Positions 1 to 9,238 of a stretch of DNA of 64,000 nucleotides are shown piece by piece. Source of the DNA: CAWAMR01 sp963783095 (lineage in GTDB: Bacteria; Planctomycetota; Planctomycetia; Gemmatales; Gemmataceae); contig CAWAMR010000006.1 of the NCBI GenBank assembly GCA_963783095.1, positions 1 to 64,000 of the forward strand, read 5' to 3'. Made by a program: the position numbers and the translations under genes. The notes beneath the pieces are model-generated. The model had not been told where the DNA came from and searched no databases. It saw only the letters and a list, made by a program, of their open reading frames with translations. The stretch's first letter is position 1, and the number at the start of each line of letters is the position of its first letter.

Positions 1-563
1 GACACACGCCCACGATATGTCGAAGGTTCTGAGCCATAGCGGTTTGAAAACGAACGACATAGAGCGTCAGAAGGCCCGTCAAAAGAAAGATAATGAGCGT
101 CAATGAAAGGACGTTCGACAGGCGATCGAGAAACGAACGGTGTGCAAGATAGGCACGATGTTCGGCTTGGAGGACGCAAGTTTCACCACATTGATTCTCT
201 GCCCGCGCTTGATGAGGATTGCACCGGCAGGATATTCATCCAGCGGCGGCGAGGTTGAAACACGGCCCGATTCCCCGTCTTCGATTAGATCTTCCTGTTG
301 CGCGGCATAGGCTTCGTTGGGTACTCGAAGGCGACGCGAGCGCGGAAATCGTGAGATAGAGTCGAGCCGAATCGATAAGGGAAAGGAGGTCCGTGACCGG
401 CGAGCAAGGCGACCACCAAACCGGCGGTGAGAAAGACGACAAGGAGGCGAGCCAAAACCGCTTTGCGCCAAACGGGTGGAATTAACGGGGGTTCCACGTG
501 CGTCGAACGACGTCGTCCGTTCCAGTGATCCAACCTCGACTGTTTCTTGCCCCAACCGAACAT
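1..563 (-). CDS. HD-family membrane phosphohydrolase (YqfF/PgpH-like), 5' part, frameshifted, runs off window
   Basis: The frame starting at 563 gives a basic N-terminus, one hydrophobic helix (about residues 35-55) and then FRARVAFEYP, which is how the extracytoplasmic domain of 7TMR-HD phosphohydrolases begins. These membrane proteins are known in other bacteria to hydrolyse cyclic di-AMP; the HD domain itself lies outside the window. The product continues in a second frame (NEAYAAQQE, then a PAGAILIKRGQRI stretch) and in a third to base 1 (QAEHRAYLAHRSFLDRLSNV, then a membrane helix). The frame changes fall near 310-330 and 170-185. It lies 28 bp downstream of phoH on the same strand, the usual partner order. 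Two indel errors are more likely than a real pseudogene. The identification rests on N-terminal homology and context only. Confidence 0.7.
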
Positions 564-590
564 AGGTTCGTCCTTGAACCCTCGGATAAC

Positions 591-1553
591 TTACTTTTTC
601 TTGGGCGTTTCATCGTCGTAGGCTTTGACGATCTGCTGCACCAGCGGATGGCGAACAATATCCGCTTCGTCCAAATGCACAATGGCTAATCTCGGAATGT
701 CCTGGAGCCGGCGTACCGCGTCGATCAGGCCGCTGGGCATGGTGCGCGGCAAGTCAATCTGGGTCATGTCGCCGGTCACGATAATCTTGGAGTTCTGGCC
801 CATTCGGGTAAGGAACATCTTCATCTGCGTCACCGTTGCATTTTGTCCTTCATCGAGAATGATAATGGCATTATTGAGCGTTCGGCCTCGCATATACGCC
901 AGCGGCACGATCTCGATGACATCGTTTTCCATATCGCGCCGAACCTGTTCTGGGTCGATCATATCGTGCAGCGAGTCGAACAGCGGGCGCAAATAAGGGT
1001 TAATCTTGGCAACCAGGTCGCCCGGCAAAAAGCCGAGGCGTTCGCCTGCCTCAACTGCCGGTCTTACCAGAACCAACTTTTTCACGATTCCCTGCCGAAG
1101 ATGCGTCACCGCCATGCCGACGGCAAGGAAGGTCTTGCCTGTTCCCGCAGGACCGACACAGATTACCACTCGTTCTCGCGCATGGCCTGGACGTAACGTC
1201 CTTGACCATCGAGTGCGCGGGCGAAGATACTTGCCACCCTCCAACATTGTCAAGTTCTGTGAGGAAACGCGTTCGGACCCGGCGCGAACGACTTCGCAAA
1301 TAGTCTTGACATCTTCGGCCGTGATCTTCCGCTGGACCCGCAAAAGCGCGCGCAGCTGCTGAAAGGCACGCTCGGCCTGATCAACCGCTTCCTCGGAGCC
1401 GTCGAGTTGCACGACATCGCCACGCGCAATGACGCGAACACCAAGGGCATCCTTGATGAGCCGAAGATATTGATCCCGAGTACCAAAAAGGAGGATCGCT
1501 TCTTCTCGGCTATCCAGAGGGATGGAACGGGAGACGGTGGTTAATTCGGCCAT
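591..1553 (-). CDS. phoH: PhoH family ATPase
   Basis: The 320-residue product is the size of bacterial PhoH/YbeZ proteins. It has a KH-like N-terminal region (about 1-100), Walker A GPAGTGKTFLAV near residue 137 and a Walker B-like IIILDEGQNAT near 235, followed by MFLTRMGQNSKIIVTGD and QIDLP, all hallmark PhoH motifs. PhoH proteins are ATPases linked to RNA metabolism together with the endonuclease YbeY; the exact substrate is not known. The segment just before Walker A (about residues 111-126) does not match the family in this frame but does one frame over (GQGRYVQAMRENE). This means a plus-one and a minus-one indel compensate within about 50 bp. The gene precedes the HD phosphohydrolase. 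Confidence 0.95.
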   Translation of the reverse strand: MAELTTVSRSIPLDSREEAILLFGTRDQYLRLIKDALGVRVIARGDVVQLDGSEEAVDQAERAFQQLRALLRVQRKITAEDVKTICEVVRAGSERVSSQNLTMLEGGKYLRPRTRWSRTLRPGHARERVVICVGPAGTGKTFLAVGMAVTHLRQGIVKKLVLVRPAVEAGERLGFLPGDLVAKINPYLRPLFDSLHDMIDPEQVRRDMENDVIEIVPLAYMRGRTLNNAIIILDEGQNATVTQMKMFLTRMGQNSKIIVTGDMTQIDLPRTMPSGLIDAVRRLQDIPRLAIVHLDEADIVRHPLVQQIVKAYDDETPKKK

Positions 1554-1718
1554 TGCGCTCTCATGGAGGTTTGGTCGGTGGTGTCAGTTGATGAGACAAG
1601 TCTGCTGGCTCACATGTTCATTGGAGAGGTCAGAGAATTCCAGGATTACAGCATCACATCTTTTAGCATATCAGTTCAGGCACTCAGCCGACGCTCAGAG
1701 TTGCGACCGTAGGGGATA

Positions 1719-1792
1719 CCCCGCGTTCTACGCGAACGCGGCTACCACGCAGGAAATCATTTCCCGTAGCCGCGTTCGCGCAGAACGCGGGG
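1719..1792. repeat. 27-bp inverted repeat, strong hairpin
   Basis: Arms at 1719-1745 and 1766-1792 are complementary except for about one base and are separated by 20 bp. The structure sits where the hsdR remnant stops matching, between it and phoH. It resembles the dispersed GC-rich palindromes found elsewhere in this window, and could act as a transcription end or be a mobile palindrome. Confidence 0.8.
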
Positions 1793-1804
1793 AACCGCAG
1801 GCCG

Positions 1805-2317
1805 CTAACGACATGGGCCGGAGCGGGGCTGCTCGAGATCGCCTTTCTCCTTCTCGTCCTTCCTCTTCCATTCGGCGAAGTGGTCCCACTTGCTGGTGAT
1901 GGAGCCGTATTTGGCGCGGTCGCCGTTGCTGACCACCAGGAAGGCGTTGTGGTGAAACGCGGGCATAGTCGTGGCGAGTCTCGCCGCTGGGGTCGCGCGG
2001 AGACCGGCACGCCGTCGCGGATGAACTTGTAGAACTGCTGGTTGTGTTGCACCAGCGAGCGCACGAAATCGACCTGGGTCAGTTTCTGAAACGCCTCGCT
2101 GCGCCGAGTCCGGCAGCGCTGGATTGAGGCGGGTGAGTGCCTGGTGCAGGTCGCGTTTCAGAACGGCATCGCGTTCGCTGTCCCGGCTCAGCGTGCCGTG
2201 CGGACCGAAAGTTTCATCGTTCCAGGCGAAAACGCTGTCCCAGCCCAGCGTATCGTGGAGGTAGTCCGCGAATGTCTGCTGGACCAGCCGGTCTTCGCTG
2301 TTGATGTCGGTAATCAT
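1805..2317 (-). pseudogene. hsdR: Type I restriction enzyme R subunit (HsdR), N-terminal remnant with internal deletion
   Basis: The 170-residue frame begins MITDINSEDRLVQQTFADY and continues GWDSVFAWNDETFGPHGTL, the canonical HsdR start. A neighbouring frame carries the next family segment (SLVQHNQQFYKFIRDGVPV). The text then jumps to FHHNAFLVVSNGDRAKYGS, so the stretch holding the PD-(D/E)XK nuclease core is deleted. Everything after about residue 160 of a roughly 1000-residue protein is gone, replaced by a hairpin. No helicase motor remains, so the locus cannot restrict DNA. It is the last gene of the broken hsdM-hsdS-abiE-hsdR row on the minus strand. Confidence 0.9.
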
Positions 2318-2333
2318 GAGGGTTCACCTCACC

Positions 2334-2561
2334 ATCGTAGGGCAAGCGTCTCGCTTGCCACCATCGTAGGGCAAGCGTCTCGCTTGCCTGTGGTTCTCAG
2401 CATCGTAGGGCAAGCGTCTCGCTTGCCTGTGGTTCTTCGTCGGCCACGCCTTTGGCATCGGCGGACGGGCAAGCGAGACGCTTACCCTACGTTCCGCGAG
2501 GGCAAGCGAGACGCTTACTACGTTCCGCAAGGGGCAAGCGAGACGCTTACCCTACGTTCCG
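2334..2561. repeat. Array of short palindromic repeats, three copies in each orientation
   Basis: The core GGCAAGCGTCTCGCTTGCC is itself a palindrome with a three-base centre. Three copies read with a TAGGG lead at about 2338, 2365 and 2404. Three reversed copies follow at about 2466, 2500 and 2531. Planctomycete genomes are rich in such REP-like elements. Open frames across the array are artefacts. The array separates the hsdR remnant from the 89-bp repeats. Confidence 0.85.
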
Positions 2562-2714
2562 CTTGGGAACGTGAAGGTTCTGCCGGAGTCGAACCCTCGG
2601 TTGCGTTCAGCGAGAAGCGCTATTTTTGTAGCAATTTGTAACATTTCATTCGCAAGCATGTTCGTTTGCATTTGCGGACCTTGGATGAATACGCCGAATT
2701 TGTAGCCATTTGTA

Positions 2715-3412
2715 GCGTCTGCGCCAGTTTTCGGGCCCTCATCAGCAAAAACTTCGCCAATCCATCAAATCGATAAGCGTTTGATTGGCTTTAGTTCTTG
2801 GAAGCGTCTGCGCCAGTTTTCGGGCCCTCATCAGCAAAAACTTCGCCAATCCATCAAATCGATAAGCGTTTGATTGGCTTTAGTTCTTAGAAGTATTTTG
2901 TAGCGTCTGCGCCCGGTTTCTGGCTCTCATCAGCAAAAACTTCGCCAATCCATCAAATCGATAAGCGTTTGATTGGCTTTAGTTCTTGGAAGCGTCTGCG
3001 CCGGTTTCGGGCTCTCATCAGCAAAAACTTCGCCAATCCATCAAATCAATAAGCGTTTGATTGGCTTTAGTTCTTGGAAGCGAACGATCAAAAGATCATC
3101 ATCGCACTCTGATTTTTTGTAGCGGTTTGTAGCGTCTGCGCTTGGTTTCGGGCCCTCATCTGAAAGTAACTTCGCCAGAATATCAAATCAATAATCGTTG
3201 GATTGAGGCGAAGTTTCTTGGAAGTGATTTGTAGCGTCTGCGCCCGTTTCGGGCCCTCATCAGCAAAAACCTCGGCAATCCATCAAATCGATAAGCGTTT
3301 GATTGGCTCTTAGTTCTTGGAAGCGTCTGCGCCCGGATTCGGGCCATCATCAGCAAAAACTTCGCCAAGCCATCAAATCGATAAGCGTTTCATTGGCTTT
3401 AGTTCTTGGAAG
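2715..3412. repeat. Seven-copy interspersed repeat with an 89-bp core
   Basis: Copies begin with GCGTCTGCGC at 2715, 2804, 2903, 2992, 3132, 3234 and 3323, giving steps of 89, 99, 89, 140, 102 and 89 bp. Each core carries a potential stem formed by GCCAATC with GATTGGC and CAAA with TTTG around a TCGATAAGCG loop, and ends in TTAGTTCTTGGAAG. Extra TTTGTAGC words fill the longer spacers. No protein is coded. From the hsdR start (2317) to abiEii (3670) the DNA holds only this array, the palindromes before it and about 250 bp of unrecognised sequence. Confidence 0.85.
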
Positions 3413-3669
3413 TCCCCCTTCAAATCGGTCGGCGGTCTTTACCTCGAAAAAGTAAAGGCACCCGTATTCCCAGTCTCTATGTCATATACCCCAATCACTA
3501 ACCTCGCCGACGCACCGCGCTTTCCTCAAACCATCGATTATGGTGTACCAGTTTGCAGATCAAAGGTCAGTTGAGCGAAAACGCTGGGACAAGAAAACCT
3601 CTCGGGCAAGCACCAGCGTTCGGTATCCGGTCGTCGAGACTTAAAGCCATAGCAACAACCTCACCCTTG

Positions 3670-4547
3670 TCATTCCATCCTCCTTGCCATCGCGGTGACG
3701 AGAGCAAATGCCCGAGCTAAATCGAATGCCCCGAATTCGGCTTCCCGCAGCACGGGTCTCAAATGCGATTCCAACTGCATGCGAAGTTCAGTGAGCCGAA
3801 CGGCGGATACATCAACGGCATCATTGCCGGGCACGCGCAACTTATTTCGGACCAGATCGATCAATTCCGCTGCCTCGATTTGTAGGCCCAGTCGGCGGAC
3901 AGCGTGGTCGAGGTCATAGAAATCGCGGATGGCGGCCTCGCGTCGAGACAGCGCTGCCCGGAACTTCTCCGCGTATGCTTCAAGCTGGGATAGACAGTTC
4001 ACCGCTGCCGGCTTGAGTAGCGGTTGTTCGGTGATCGGATCGAGCAAGAGCGTCCGGGCAGCACCGACCATTAGCGGTGTCAGAAGCGGCTCGCGCAGCC
4101 CGACTTCAATCTTGATGGTGTCGGCAGCTTCACCGGCGAGGATCGATAGCCGACGACAGCGGCATATTGCAGCGAATTGTTCGCGCCCACGCACGGTTCA
4201 ACGATTTGGAATGCGGGTAATGTTTCGGGCAATGCCTTCAATGCGTTTTTCAACGCCTCAACTGCTCGTCGGCGCTGAGAGCGTGTTGCGCTGAATGCCA
4301 TTGGAATCGAAAAATCCAAATCTTCACTCAGGCGATTAAAATCGGCGTGGATTTTTGCAAGGCACGTGCCGCCCTTGAAGACGAGCGATGAGTCCGCTAC
4401 CGCCAGGTACTCCAACAATACCGTACAGAAATAATCTTTCTCGATGAGCCGATGGTTATAACCCGTTCGCGCTGCGGTCAGACCGATCGCGTCGGAAAAC
4501 AAGATGGGATCGTCATGAGGGCGACGATCGGTCTTTCGCAGACTCAT
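3670..4547 (-). CDS. abiEii: AbiEii-type nucleotidyltransferase toxin, one frameshift
   Basis: The frame from 4547 begins MSLRKTDRRPHDDPILFSDA and contains FKGGTCLAKIH followed by RLSEDLDFSI. These are the GG-T and D-x-D motifs of the DUF1814/AbiEii nucleotidyltransferases, which inactivate translation by modifying tRNA in known members. Near 4145-4165 the reading moves to another frame (LAGEAADTIKIEVGLREPLL), which runs to the stop at 3670 with the helical C-terminal half. Joined length is about 290 residues, normal for the family. The start overlaps the antitoxin gene by 35 bp, so translation is probably coupled. Whether the frameshift is real or an error cannot be told from sequence; if real, the toxin is dead. 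Confidence 0.88.
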
Positions 4548-5334
4548 TGAGGATAACTCCCCAGCGCTGATTGGCGCGCCCGCGTTTTGGCTGGTTTGGA
4601 ACGAACGGAATCGGGCTGCGCGTGGCCGGTAACTGATCTTCCAGCATTCGGAGCACCCGCTCGGCCGCCCCCAATTGTTCGAGCAACATACCGACGCGCC
4701 GACACGTGCCGATGTCGCCGTATTGCAGCGTCAGTTCCGCCAGTACTGCAGGCTTGACCCGCTTCGCTGCCAATTCGTCCCGAATCCATCGATAGCCGCG
4801 CGGGATGCCGTCGAACCGCGACCAGTCGTACACCGCATCGACCAGTGCCCGCGCTCGCGACGAATAAACCAGGGTCGGACCTTCCGGCACAGTGGTCGTC
4901 TCGGTGGCACCCAGCCGCTCGTCGTCCACTTTGATCAACGTCATCTCGACTTGGCCGATTTTCCGATCTCCGGAAATCCGATTGTTGTAGGCGTAGAGCC
5001 GATTGGGGATTTGATCGTCGAAGCCGTAGCGATTGAACGCGTTCGGCCCACAAATCTGATACCGGCCGCCGCAATCGTCCATCAGGGCGGTGATCGCCTC
5101 GGCCTGGGTCGGTGCCCAGCGCAGACCCAGCGGCAACCGGGGCGGCACCAGGTATAAGCCGGGCCGAACGCGTGCGATCAGATCGCAGCGGTTCATACGA
5201 CGAAACAATTCCCGTTCCTGTTCCAACGACAGTTGCAACGGCCCGGTCAGTTCGCCGGTGCGCACGATCCGCAAGCCGCGCATTTGCGCGTAGGCCAATA
5301 GCAGCGATTCCTGGCGTCCGAGACGTGTCTTCAT
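4513..5334 (-). CDS. abiEi: AbiEi-type antitoxin / transcriptional autoregulator
   Basis: The 273-residue product has an N-terminal winged-helix segment (about 10-60, LLAYAQMRGLRIVRTGEL) and then the AbiEi antitoxin core with NRYGFDDQIPNRLYAYNNRI and a TLVYSSRARALVDAVYDWSR segment. AbiEi proteins neutralise the AbiEii toxin and repress their own promoter. The gene is intact, upstream of and overlapping abiEii. The pair lies inside the remnant of a type I restriction locus, a common place for abortive-infection cassettes. Confidence 0.9.
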   Translation of the reverse strand: MKTRLGRQESLLLAYAQMRGLRIVRTGELTGPLQLSLEQERELFRRMNRCDLIARVRPGLYLVPPRLPLGLRWAPTQAEAITALMDDCGGRYQICGPNAFNRYGFDDQIPNRLYAYNNRISGDRKIGQVEMTLIKVDDERLGATETTTVPEGPTLVYSSRARALVDAVYDWSRFDGIPRGYRWIRDELAAKRVKPAVLAELTLQYGDIGTCRRVGMLLEQLGAAERVLRMLEDQLPATRSPIPFVPNQPKRGRANQRWGVILNESAKDRSSPS

Positions 5335-5397
5335 GAATGTATTGTATTTCGCATAAACGGTTTGTCAAACCATCCAGGCGAAATACCGTGCAAATCC

Positions 5398-6665
5398 TCA
5401 TACCGCCACCTCCCCGCTCATCAGCCGAGGTAAGAGCAAGTCGCGGGCGCCACAGGCTTTGGCCGATTGTTGTTCCAAAATCCCAATTTGGGTCAATGTG
5501 ACGGAAACCATCTCGACAAATTCGCGGTGTATGCTGTGATTCGGCAAAACTATGGCGATCCGGCCGAGTACATCCTGGTTTCGAGAGGCCATCGTGGCCT
5601 TGTTTGAACACTGAGTTAGCATTAGCATCCATTCCTTATGGGAGGTTTCGCGGAATCCCAAGGATAGAAGCAATGTTGAGACTCGCTCTGAGTTTGATCG
5701 CAGACGGATGCAATCTGAACCCTGGTCCCAGCCAGCCTGAATTGGTCGAATCAAGACGTGTCGGTCTACGGCTCCTTTTCGCCCGAACACAATATCGCCC
5801 GGTTTAAGAACATGCTGTCGTAGGCGGTCCACGACTTCTTCAGGAACGAATTCCAACTTTTCGGGGCGAATGTTGCCGAATCCGATGTTCCGTACATTGA
5901 TGACCGGTGATCCGTCCTCGCTATAATCTGATGCCTTGAGTTGCGTTCCGAACGGGCCGGTCTGCAAGTCGATCTCATTGAGTTCAACGAGTTCACCTAT
6001 CGTCTTCCGTTCCCACACCTCCGGCACGCCGTCGATGATGCGCGTGTGTTCGTAGCCAGGGAAGCGAAGGCGCACGAACCATTCCTGGTACAGTTGCCGG
6101 GCCGACTCCTCCAACAACGCCATCCGCCGCCGGTTTTTCTCGATCAGGTCGTCGTAGGCGGAGAGGATGTTCGCGATGCGCCGCTGCTCACCAATCGCAG
6201 GCAACGGGACACGAAGTGCTTCCAGGCTAGTGATGTTTAGATTTTGCTGGAACGCACCACGAGCGGTAGACAACACGTTTGCTCGCCCAACCGGCGAGTT
6301 AAAGTAGTAACGGAAGAACTGCGGGTCAGCGCTACAATCGAGCCGAAAACGAATCAAGAACGCACCTGGAAGCACTGGCAATGAGAACTCCTTGAATACA
6401 GCAGTGATTCACAAGTTCCTGATCTACTTATCACCAAGTCACCTGTTTGGAGAAAGTGGCTTTCAAAGGTTCCTTCATTCAATTTGGCAAGTGGCATGGT
6501 GTCGTAGTCAATACGGCCGTCTTCATCGAGGTCTGTAGTGCGCAAAAGTTGCAATGTTTCCATCAGTTGCATAGTCAGTGCACTGAATCGTGGCCCAAAT
6601 GCACTGTCTGACACAATCTCTCCAAAAGGAACCTCATTCCATTTGTTTGGCGAGCGACGAATCAT
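5398..6665 (-). CDS. hsdS: Type I restriction-modification specificity subunit (HsdS), one frameshift
   Basis: Two half-repeats are visible. The first target-recognition domain starts at MIRRSPNKWNEVPFGEIV (start 6665) and shifts frame near 6412-6418 into ITAVFKEFSLPVLPGAF. It ends with the conserved coiled-coil spacer IGEQRRIANILSAYDDLIEKN. The second domain begins at ERKTIGELVELNEIDLQTG and ends with the second coil and LLLPRLMSGEV. Joined length is about 420 residues, normal for HsdS, which chooses the DNA target for the methylase and nuclease. The start codon overlaps the hsdM stop in ATGA fashion. With hsdM and hsdR broken it is probably an orphan. Confidence 0.9.
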
Positions 6666-7748
6666 TGGCAGAGATCCTCGAAGTTCTTTTGAATCTTCGC
6701 GGCCAGTTCCACTGCCTCCTGATCCGAGTCGGCAAGTTCCGTGTGAATGTCGCGCATCGTCTGCTCGAAGTCGAAGTCTTCATCCACCTCCGCTGAGGCA
6801 ACGCCGACATAGCGCCCAGGCGTCAGGCTCCAATCCGCTGCTTCGATCTCGGCCCGGCTCACCCGCTTCACCAAACCAGGCACATCGACCAGCTTGCCTT
6901 CGGGGAAGCGATCCAACAGCCAGGCCGCCTGACGATGAAAATAGGTCGCATGCCTGAGCTGGTCGGTCGTTGCCTTTCGCGCACTATCCATGTCCTTGAG
7001 CAAACGGGCCAGCCTGCGCCGGTCGAATACGAAGTGGGAGATTTCCCCCCTCGTTGTCATCCTCGAGATTCTTCAGAAAGACGCGGGCTTCATCCGCTGC
7101 GCACGCCGTCAGTTTGTAAATCAGATCGATCTGCTTGACCATGCCGCGCAGTCTTTCCGCAATGGGATCGAAAGCCTGACGGGCTGCGCCTTGCTCGGCA
7201 ACGGTGGCCAATGGCGCATCGGCGTACTTCCTGAAAAACTTCACAATTCCCGATTCTAGCTCCGAGCGGTCGGTACTGTAAGCCTGGTAGATTTCCGAAA
7301 CTTCATCCGCAGCGCTCAGGAATTCGCCATCGTCAACGGGGTTTTCCGATTCTTCGATCTCCATGCGGACATTGGCGAAGACCTCGTCCACGTTGCCGAA
7401 AGAAGACTCAAAACTGCAAAGTGTAGTGCCGACCTTTTTCACTTCCGCGCAGGTCGAGCGAAGGTAGTCGGCAACCAGCTTCAGGAAGCGATCGTTCTGG
7501 CCGCGATAGAGCCAGACAATGGCGCTGAGATTGACCATCTGCTCCGGAGAGAAATCGTTGATGGTGCGATTGATCTTGCGATAGACGTTGCGAGCGTCGA
7601 TCATCAGGACCTGCTCGCAGCGCTCTTTCGGCTTGCCCCGGTCGAAGAACCACAACTCGCAAGGGACCGTCCGCGTGTAGAAGAAGTTCGAGCGGATCGA
7701 CATCATCGCATCCACGTCACCGGTCTGGACGATCTTTTGTCGAACCTC
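6662..7748 (-). pseudogene. hsdM: Type I DNA methyltransferase (HsdM), C-terminal remnant with frameshift
   Basis: Homology begins at VRQKIVQTGDVDAMMSIR, which in full-length HsdM follows the NPPY catalytic block. It goes on through SNFFYTRTVPCELWFFDRGK and the helical C-terminal domain. Near 7040-7060 the reading moves to another frame (FVFDRRRLARLLKDMDSARK) and ends at 6662. The S-adenosylmethionine-binding half, with the NPPF/Y motif, is absent; upstream DNA past 7748 shows a stop and no methylase sequence. The protein therefore cannot methylate. The frameshift may be a sequencing error, but the N-terminal loss looks real because the adjacent DNA belongs to an unrelated gene. Confidence 0.88.
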
Positions 7749-7824
7749 TCACAGAACGAACCACAATCATTCACATCATATCGATCTTCAAAGTAGACGT
7801 TGACAAGTCAACGGTTTCGCTTCT

Positions 7825-8519
7825 TCACTTGGTGTCGAGAATGCAGAAGTTATCCCCCTCGTCGATGGCGACCTTCCAGGGTTTCGTTTTCGTCGAGCCA
7901 TACGGGTCGTGCACGGTCAGTCCTTCGGCGGAGGATTTTAGGACTGCATAAACGTGACCTTTCGACCCGTAAATGATTGCTGCGCACCTTTGAAGACCCG
8001 CTTCGACCTTTTTGCGGATGTTGGCATCCTTGGCGGACAGATCCACCCGCGCCGACCGGTCAGGATGCCAAACGCGTCATTGGCACCGCCGCCGTGTGTC
8101 TTCTCAACGGTTTGCGACGGGTCCCACTCATGCACGGCCTGGATGACACCGCGATGCAACGCAACCACCCAGTATGCTCTCTGCTCACCGGGATTGATCT
8201 TGGCGTCCTGGTCGGTCGTCTTCCCGTTGAAAAGCACCGGAATGATTTCCGGATGCGTCCCGCCTCCCTGCCGGTTCTTGGGATCCTTATAGTTGAAGAG
8301 ATGGATACGGTAACGGTTCGGGCCGACCCTTTGGACTTGCTGAGATAGATCGACGCCGCTGTATTGCAGTGCTTCCATCGAGGCGAGGATCCAGCAGGTT
8401 GCACTACCTCCCTGTCGAATCAAATCATAGGGCGGAGCCGGCGGCCTTCTCGGGCCGGCTTGGCTGGTCGCAGGCATCAATATCAGCAGACAACTCAGGA
8501 TGAGAAACTTGGAACGCAT
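7825..8519 (-). CDS. Secreted papain-fold cysteine protease-like protein (calpain-like), one frameshift
   Basis: The frame from 8519 starts with a signal peptide (MRSKFLILSCLLILMPATSQA). It then reads IRQGGSATCWILASMEAL, which fits a Gln-x-Cys-Trp active-site block of papain-like (C2-type) peptidases. Near 8040-8060 the frame changes and the C-terminal part contains KGHVYAVLK and TVHDPYGS, placed like the catalytic His and Asn/Asp blocks (usually N-P-W/Y-G). Joined length is about 230 residues. The motif assignment is by eye, so the enzyme class is an inference. It stands alone next to the hsdM breakpoint. Confidence 0.6.
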
Positions 8520-8579
8520 GTTTTGCCTCCCGACAGCAGTAGCGGATCAGCGAAGATTACCTCTTTGACCGTAGAGGTC

Positions 8580-8831
8580 TCACACTAACAAGAACTCTGC
8601 GCGAGGCGCGACTTGCGGGGGAGTTGAGGAGAATTTCTCTGAAAATGGATAGGCGCATCCTTCCGGCAGCGAATGGGATGATTCAGGGTCCGATGACGGC
8701 GATTTGAGAAAAACGGTTTGTCTTTCGATCAGTCTCGACCATTCAGCAATCAGGCCATCGCATTCAGCAAAACTGAACACGTTCCGGACTATGCAATAAC
8801 CTCGGATATCGAGATTGAGGCTTTCATCCAT
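8580..8831 (-). CDS. Short protein resembling the N-terminus of phytanoyl-CoA dioxygenases, probably truncated
   Basis: The best start is the ATG at 8831, preceded by GGAG, giving 83 residues. The segment IRGYCIVRNVFSFAECDGLI resembles the opening strand-helix of phytanoyl-CoA dioxygenase family proteins, which are normally 250-300 residues. The iron-binding HxD and distal His are not present, so an active oxygenase is not coded. It may be a remnant. The upstream in-frame extension is not protein-like. Confidence 0.4.
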   Translation of the reverse strand: MDESLNLDIRGYCIVRNVFSFAECDGLIAEWSRLIERQTVFLKSPSSDPESSHSLPEGCAYPFSEKFSSTPPQVAPRAEFLLV

Positions 8832-8931
8832 GCGATCTCCTCGCTCAAACCGACCTTCACTCGGTTCAGATGCCGTAAATCGATCTCGTTTGAGTGCTTT
8901 GTTTTTCAATGGCATGGAATGATGAGGTGAA

Positions 8932-9198
8932 CTATTGGGACTCAAATTCGTGGTAGCGGATTGCCAGAATCTCGACACGAAGATCATCCTGGATCACGTC
9001 GAAAAAGACCACCAAATTCCCAAATATGGCGACTCGTGTGGCTCCTGCTCGGCTTTCGCCTTCGAGCAAGGGATTTCCCTTCAATCGGATATCGATTAGG
9101 TGAGCTTGTTTGGTAACGTAATCGCGCAGAAAGGGATGTTCGATCCAGATTGCAGCTAACTGCTCTTCCGCCTGGGGCTTCCAGATTATTTGATACAT
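8932..9198 (-). CDS. ParE/RelE-superfamily toxin
   Basis: From the ATG at 9198 the 88-residue product reads MYQIIWKPQAEEQLAAIW, the opening of ParE/RelE toxins. It ends with VVFFDVIQDDLRVEILAIRY, the closing strands of the same fold. Upstream four codons starting with TTG are possible but less likely. It follows the antitoxin gene by 40 bp on the same strand, the normal antitoxin-toxin order. Such toxins cleave mRNA at the ribosome or poison gyrase; which applies here cannot be decided. Confidence 0.8.
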   Translation of the reverse strand: MYQIIWKPQAEEQLAAIWIEHPFLRDYVTKQAHLIDIRLKGNPLLEGESRAGATRVAIFGNLVVFFDVIQDDLRVEILAIRYHEFESQ

Positions 9199-9238
9199 GG
9201 CTGGCACCAATACATTTGCAGTTGCCGCCCCAAGAAAT

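Noticed and set aside
2144..2641. Open frames across 2144-2641 on both strands with repeated QASRLPVVL or QARRLPYD peptides
   Set aside because: They are translations of the palindromic DNA repeats, with no protein-like composition.
2715..3412. CRISPR array
   Set aside because: Units are 89 bp and contain no regular unique spacers of 25-40 bp, and no cas gene is near.
4544..5632. 362-codon frame antiparallel in register to abiEi
   Set aside because: It is the same strand one frame over from abiEi, rich in Arg/Gly/Ala, without family motifs; abiEi is clearly the real gene.
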